Below are positions 57,643-64,000 of a stretch of 64,000 bases of DNA, piece after piece. Position numbers and translations under genes: made by a program. This DNA is from Isoetes taiwanensis (taxonomy: Eukaryota > Streptophyta > Lycopodiopsida > Isoetales > Isoetaceae): NCBI GenBank assembly GCA_021234155.1, contig JAJEKV010000065.1:6452446-6516445 (forward strand). The letters are read 5' to 3'. Positions within the stretch are counted from its first letter, which is position 1; every line of letters starts with the position of its first letter. The notes beneath the pieces are model-generated. The model had not been told where the DNA came from. It saw nothing but the letters and a program-made list of their open reading frames with translations, and searched no databases.

Positions 57643-59874
57643 TTTTCAATATCTCGAAGATAATATTTGTGGCTTTATTGACGACTTTCAGATTGGACAT
57701 TTGTGTTAGTCTTAATGTTATTGGGGATATTCTTTATTGCACTAGGCCAGAAATCATGCAATGATGCTGGTCTATCTTAACATGTGATCCTGATCCCATG
57801 TACTTCATTTAGGTGAGCTGGTGTTTGGTAATAAATATTTGTTATTGCCTATTTGGTAGTTTGATATTGCCATCAGCTTGGAAGAATAATTTGTCTTTTT
57901 ATTTTTAATAAGATCTAACTTAAAGCTCTTGTATTAGTATACAATGCGAAAGCTCTTAATTTTCTAAGACGGCTGGGTCAGATTCTTGATTGCTGACAAT
58001 GAAGGCTGTCCTGTGTTCATATATACATGCTGCTGGGTGTTTTATGCTTTGCATAATCTCAACACCATATGATCTCATTGATTTTGACTACTTTCTCACA
58101 AGGTTTGGCAACTCTGCATTCCCCAATTTTTGCTGAAATAATAGGGCCTAATAATTGAACCATGTATATGGATTATGGAGACCTGGGAATAACGTGCACC
58201 AGATAATAACGGAGTAGACAACCTAGTTTTCAACAAAAACATGTAAAAAGCTGTTACGTTACATTCTGCCTTCTAGGCAAATCTAGTTTTTAACAAATCC
58301 TGTATTATTTTTTAGGGAATGTAATGTGGATTTTGCATTCAAGCTTTCTAGGCGAATCTGGTTTTCAACAAATCGTGCATTCAACATGCAACATTTGATT
58401 TTTTATGGAATGTAATGTGGATTTTGCATTCAACTTTTACATGACATTCCAACCTTTTACTCGACATTCTACCCTTCGGCACTGGCAGTGTTTTCACAGG
58501 AGAATGTTACATAAAGTGACAATACTTGTATACATCTTGTTTAGTCTCTAGTAAAAATGTGCTTGAAAGAATTACATGTGGGTAAAAATCAAATCAATGA
58601 TTTTTTACGTCCATGGAGACCAAATGATCTATAGGATCCAAATGTCTAAATAGACCAGACATGGATATTTTTAACTTGAGCATCCATGGTTGAGGAAATT
58701 GCCGCTTCTAGAAGGGTGTCCCAAGTTTACATGGGTGTCACGAGTTTACATTTATTAGATTGGGTGATAGGGTATGGTCACCATGTTTTGCGCACTTAGG
58801 AGCAAAATGCCAACAATTGTCGGACAATTAACCTGCGAACCCAACCGTCGACATATTTGGCTTCCTAGTAATTTTGTAGGTGACATTCTTGTCAAATTTT
58901 TGGGCCTGAAATTGGCATGGCTGAAAAGTGATCCATGGTCAAAGTGTGGGAGGTCTAAGGTCTCTGGCGTTACCCATAGCCCTATTGTGTGGTAGTCAAG
59001 GCTTGGCACGCGAGGTTTAGGACGTCTCGACCACGCACTTAAGAGTCCTATCATGCAACACCCATGCCCCCGACCGCATCGAGCAAGCGAGAGGCTATCA
59101 CACAATAGCCGTGGTCTTCAGCCTCCACGACCGAAAAGAAAGTGGGACCAAAATGCCACATGGCGGCGACATAGGATTGGGGCAGGGGCGAAACGACACC
59201 TATCTATTGTTTCGATCCTTCAGAATCATTATCTCTTGTACAGTGACTGTACAATCATCTAAAAACTGCACATTTTTGCGCAAATTTTGCCTGATGTGAA
59301 ATTTTTTATTCTGAAGGCACTCGATACGGTGCAAGACGTGGTTGAAGTGACTTCACAATCATGGTATGGTCACTGTGTAGAACTAGCCACACAAGCCAAA
59401 ATGGACTAACTTGTTATTCTAAAGCATCCTCAAGAAAAAAAAAGGATATTGCAAAGCATAGTTCGGGGGTTTGAAAGTAGAGAGGTTCCTCCTTTAAATT
59501 TCCGATTGAATCAAATCAAGGGCCCTGGAATTTCCACATCACACCCATGTACAATTCATTGCTCCCCACACATGTATTTATACATGTACATATACATATG
59601 GAATACAAATAGAAACAGAGTAATAGCAAGCAACTAGTTCACATAATTTGGTAACTGTGTAAATGCATGGAAATTACAGTTCATTGACGTCATAGAAAGA
59701 AGTTAACGAAGGTAAATTACATGTGGAGACCCAGATTACAGCAGAATTGTATCACGTAAAGACATTCTTAACAACGAAACAAAACATGTACAGAACTGGA
59801 AGAGAGCCATCAAATTACATATGCGAACTCCAAGTTATACATAAAAACCAGAAATAGTAAGGTATTTGGTGAAG
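57643..59874. other. Intergenic stretch with a local repeat
   Basis: No gene recognised. At 58268-58445 a ~110-bp unit occurs twice, with shared words CTTTCTAGGCAAATCTAG/CTTTCTAGGCGAATCTGG, TTTTCAACAAATC and GGAATGTAATGTGGATTTTG. Confidence 0.5.
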
Positions 59875-59879
59875 GGGCC

Positions 59880-60170
59880 GGTGATGGGCCTTGGGGTTTC
59901 AACCCGTTTGTTTGCACATAACTTTTGATTCCCATGTCGGATTTGAATGATTATGGGCTCGTTGGAAAGCTTATTGCGTCCTTTTTCTATTAATGTCAGC
60001 TTGTATGATGATTAGACTGCTTTGGCGGCTAAAAATCGCCCGACAGTTCCGGCCCTTTATTGGCGGTGTTAGGGTTTGGCTGCAATTTTCTTTTTGCCAT
60101 AACTCTTGCATTTGGTGGCAGTTTTAGGCATGCTTGGGCTCATCGGAAAGCTCGTGGAGTGATCCTTTCA
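59880..60170. repeat. Two diverged copies of a ~190-bp unit
   Basis: CACATAACTTTTGATTCCCA and GGGCTCGTTGGAAAGCTTAT (59916-59972) recur in diverged form as CCATAACTCTTGCATTTG and GGGCTCATCGGAAAGCTCGT (60096-60155). It sits immediately upstream of the retroelement ORF1-like region and could be its 5' UTR. Confidence 0.55.
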
Positions 60171-60239
60171 GTGGTGTTTAAATTTTTCAAAAGCTACTCT
60201 TTTGTGGGGGACTTAGAGCTCTAAAAGCTCGGCCCCTTC

Positions 60240-62455
60240 TAGTGGAGATGGCAAAAGCAACTCAGAAGTAGTCCTTCCAAGCCTCTCTCGGTAATCCGAA
60301 GGGAATCTGGTGGCAATGATGGAAGAGAATATGCTCTAGATTCTCCAAAGGTTAGCGTTCGAGATGCCCACAAACTGGCTCGTGAATGTGCTCCTTCTTC
60401 TCCTAAGAATTTGGTATCATTAGTGGCAGTTGGATCTGAGGTGCAAGAGAGGCAAGCTTCTATGCACCTCAATCCATTGGCATTGCCTCATGCTCCTGTT
60501 TCTTCCAGTAGCATATGTGTACCGAGTTCAACCGAGGCAGCGACTTTCTGCTCTCTCCTCTTCGACTTGGTGTTCCCGGTAATCATATGTATGTCTCATG
60601 TAGAGGCAGTGTGGTGCAAGTGACCCTGGAAAGTTCTTCTGGAATGTTGGTACCTTCAAAGGCACCTCCAATACATGTTGGAAGTTCTTCAGAAAATATG
60701 AGATTAGTAGCTCCTGCTCAAAAGAATGTGACACAGGTTGCATCCCCAACAGATATTGGGAGTCTCTCACATGAAGATAAGGAGGCCAACAAAAAGAACA
60801 TCCAGCGCACGTTGAAGGTTCCTCAAGGCAGGAGGAGTTTCCCCCTCTTCCCTCGAACAAGCCTGGGATACCTTTTTCTTCAACCACCCCGCATGTCTCG
60901 ACCTCTACACCTTGGAGGTCTTCTGACACAGTGGCAAGGGTTACATGTGACCGCTTTTCTGAGTGGCTATGTAAAGGTGTGTCATCTCCAGCCACCTCAT
61001 TTCGTGTCTCAGAGGCGATTGCCACCATGGTGGACAATAATAAGAAAGAAGTTGCATCTTATCTTCAGCAGTTGCAGGCCAAGCAGGACTTCATGGATAG
61101 TTTGTTACCACTTGCTGAAATTTTTTATGAGGTTCAGGAGTGCAGGTCAGCTTTTGAGCGTTTTGGGGCCCTTGTGGTGCAGATCAGTCATGAGACTCAC
61201 CGTCGTCATGTGGAGCAATTAGTTGCATGCTCTGTTGTTTGTTACTTCACTGGCCCCTTCTTGGATCTGAAGCGCATGGGATCTTGGTTATCTGGGCATC
61301 TACACAAATTAGGGCTTCCTGCGTATCAATCTATCAAGCTCGTGGCCAAAGATCAACGTTGTTTTCTCCTGATGTTTGAGTCTCCTGAGCCGATGGCTCA
61401 GCTCATAGAACGAGGTGTTGATCCTCTGTGGAAACATTTCTTGTTGTATTAACAGTATGTTCTTGGCTCTTTTCCAGGTAAGCCAGATGCCTTACATGCC
61501 CCATTCTGGATTGCTAAATTGAAGATTTTCCTCCAGAGTTTCAGGATGCTGAGTTCATTTCTGCCATTGCTAGTGAGATTGGGCTCTACCTGCAACATGC
61601 TATAACCAATGGCATTACTAAGATTTGTGTAGCACGCCCCATTCATCGTGATCTGCCTCAGACAATTGTTGTTCAAAGTGGACCCATGTTCTTTCCATTC
61701 AAGCTACGATTGTTAAATGGCCCAGAGCTGGCTCTCATATTCCCTGAGGCCCCTCTCTTTGCTCAGTATCGTAAGTCTTATCAGCAGGCTCCTCCAGTTG
61801 CCTCTGCCACAAATCCTACTCCTAGCTCTGCTCCTTCTTCAATGGATGTCTCTCGTCCCCCTGTGACTTCCTCTACATCTACTCCAGCTGCTGGTCCCAC
61901 GCCTCTGCTGCTGGATCAACAGAGGCAGAGGTTGGATGAAATTCAGAGGTCGCAAGAACAAGTTGAAGAGGTTTGTGGGCAGTACATGGACATTGATCGT
62001 CGTGGTGCCCACCCTCCACCTAAACATCCACCTGCTCTTCATCAGCCTCGAAAGTTAGCTAAGGGTTGTAACACCTCTGCATCCCAGCTCTCCTCAGCAC
62101 TTGCTATACATTGATTCTGCGCCTTCTGTTGCATGCGGTCGCTTTGCTCCACTCCAGCGAGCTGACTTGGTTGAAGATAATACTGTTTTGTCGAAGGCCC
62201 AAGTTACATCTTCAAACTCTCCTGAGATTCCAGTAGTCACATCGGATTTGACGCCGTTACAGGTTCAACGTGGTTAGCCTCTTAAGCAGAGCCTTCTCTC
62301 CTTTTACTTATCTAGTATGGAATAAGCACATGGTGTCGCAGGCTCGTGTTCCAGCAACACCCTCTTGTGCTTATACAACTAGATGAGAAATATTCATTTT
62401 GTACTTATTCTTGCTGATTAATAAACTTTTTTGTTCGTCCTTTAAAAAAAAAAAA
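60240..62455 (+). pseudogene. Retroelement ORF1-like region ending in poly(A)
   Basis: A long, broken plus-strand coding region. The best part (60931-61452) reads EAIATMVDNNKKEVASYLQQ, SGHLHKLGLPAYQSIKLVAK and QRCFLLMFESPEPMAQLIER. After a stop and frame change it continues as APFWI, FQDAEFISAIASEIGLYLQH and VARPIHRDLPQTIVVQSGP, then KLRLLNGPELALIFPEAPLF with a Pro/Ser/Thr-rich tail (61686-62114). The pattern resembles the DUF4283-type ORF1 of plant LINEs, though I see no zinc knuckle. An A run at 62443-62454 follows an AATAAA-like signal (TTAATAAAC, 62418). No RT is present, so this is a partial or ORF1-only copy. Confidence 0.5.
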
Positions 62456-64000
62456 GAAGAAATTTTTACATTGATAGAAAACAGAGGTAGCCTCAAAAAG
62501 AAGCTTGAAGAAGAGGCTTCATAGGCAAGCAGCCCATCCACAAGATAGACAACTCCTGTACACAGAACAACCATAAACTGAACAGCAACAGCGAGCTAAA
62601 ACAGATTTATACGGCTTCCCATATGCACAAAGCACAGCATCCCTGCAAAAGCCAGATTCTCAACCACTCTAACTACTCCAACTGTACAACTCCACCTCGT
62701 CTCGCCCCTCTAGCAGCCATATTTCCATCCGCACAGTAGCAATTGGAACAACAAATCCTACTTCCAATAGATCTCTGGCCACAGGGGCCCAAATTTGCAA
62801 ATCAGAACCAAGAAACCCAAGGAATCGAATACCTTAGGCTTCCCCTGTATCAGCAAATCGGTTCGAGGAGAGGCCGATAAGACGCCGCTTTTGGCAAGCC
62901 ACAAGGAGCAATATCTCCACACCCGGCATGTTCGCTGTCACCTCCAGCACAACGACATCTACATCTGGTCGCCCGCCTTGGTCGGAGCATGCCTGCCACG
63001 AATTCCTCACAGCCGCCCTTCGCTCAGACCATGCCAAAAAAAAAAAAAGCGATTGCAACCCTAACCCCCATATTTCGGCCCACCTTCACTAAGACCATAT
63101 GCCCCACATAATTTTGCAACCTTATTAGATGCATAGATGCATGCAAAATAAACAAGGTGCTGCGCACGGAGGGTTGCCCTCCATGGCCGGAAGTGAAGTG
63201 GCTTAAGTTGTAGTTGTAGACAATAGAGTGTTTCAATCGAAATTGCTATTTTAAGACATTGACATTTTGTGAAGGTGTTGTGAAGATTTAAGTATTGGTG
63301 AGATCCTTCTTTTTTGGATTGTCCAGATATACAAAGCATTCAGTCGAAATAAATTTTGGACATGTGTCTGAATGGATAAACCTCCATTGTGGGCTAGGGG
63401 TGTACTTGAGAACAAATAGTTTAAGAACAGATATTGACATCTATGAATATGCACAGTTCCATAAAGACATATTAAAGTGTCTTATCGAATTTGTTACAGT
63501 ATTTGTATTGATCTTTGAGTCGTATCTAATATCTACTGTTCAGGGCCTATAAGACTAGGCTGGTTTTGTATGCCTTGATAAGTATCATGGACCGTGGATG
63601 TGGAGTACCATCTTGGATTAGCCTAGTCCATGTATGGATGGATAATACTACCAAGGGATTGATCGAGGTAGATGATTGTGCTAGTAGGCTCCGGGATCAA
63701 TGCCTTTATCCTGCACAATACTATTCAGATCAGCATGAGAGCAGCTTCATACATTAGACAGAAGGACAAGATACGGTATGGAATGTCTATAGCAGTTAAG
63801 TTGTTTCAAGTTTTGATTCTAGCTTTAGCAAGAGTTTCAAAGCAACGATGGGCACCCTCTTGACAAGGCAGTTTTCAATGAGCTCAGCAACCTATGTATG
63901 CCTTCCAAAAATGTGCATGCGGCTATTTCAGAGGTTTGAAATTGATGCGATGGCATGCAGTTTATACAAGGTATTCCCATTGCCATAAGTGAAAATCATG
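62456..64000. other. Stretch without a supported gene
   Basis: Short frames (for example 62795-63064 plus, 63566-63757 plus) have no recognisable domain. A second A run lies at 63037-63048. No transposon ends or RNA genes were identified. Confidence 0.45.

Overview
The window reads as nuclear DNA of a land plant. The evidence is a CHG-type decay pattern, GT-AG introns, plant-like SLU7 and N-myristoyltransferase (NMT) sequences, a chromodomain Ty3/gypsy element, a plant-type LINE, a Helitron and a Mutator-like element (MULE). The clade cannot be fixed from sequence alone. Most of the window is nested mobile DNA. No host gene can be called intact with confidence.

Layout. 1-3366: no supported gene. 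3367-4545: a 589-bp unit in tandem; its second copy is interrupted by a 3.2-kb non-autonomous Helitron (4540-7721). The Helitron carries a tRNA-like pol III promoter, a ~110-bp minisatellite rich in heat-shock-element motifs, and two long polypurine tracts. 9261-10869 (minus): an intronless, frameshifted SLU7 copy. 12330-20420: a chromovirus (promoter/LTR-like region, gag, protease, RT, RNase H, integrase, chromodomain) whose gag is split by a 5'-truncated LINE (13580-16520, minus). From inside that LINE to about 27565, an 11.3-kb block is followed head-to-tail by a second copy (27573-39140). Each copy holds a LINE end, the chromovirus pol region, a (CAC)n array, a broken multi-exon gene with an FCP1/NIF-like HAD phosphatase domain, and AT-rich DNA.

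40662-55994 is the most notable object: a 15.3-kb element with ~0.5-kb terminal inverted repeats and a 9-bp target duplication (AAATTTCGA at 40653 and 55995). It encodes a SWIM-zinc-finger MULE transposase on the minus strand (two copies plus a third 5' fragment) and, on the plus strand, a five-exon Ulp1/C48-type SUMO protease and a small second gene. Its non-coding parts and ends are packed with ~80-bp perfect-hairpin modules built on GGTGATCCCGGAGG. It lies just upstream of an intronless, frameshifted NMT copy (56309-57642). 57643-64000: a retroelement ORF1-like region ending in poly(A) (60240-62455) and otherwise no supported gene.

Two sequence-level signals run through the repeats. (1) Differences between duplicate copies concentrate at CAG/CTG (CAG read as CGG, CG or lost). 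This is not deamination and looks like consensus error at methylated CHG sites, so some frameshifts may be artefacts. (2) Nonsense codons shared by both chromovirus copies are CAG-to-TAG or CGA-to-TGA, as expected from true methyl-cytosine decay that predates the duplication.
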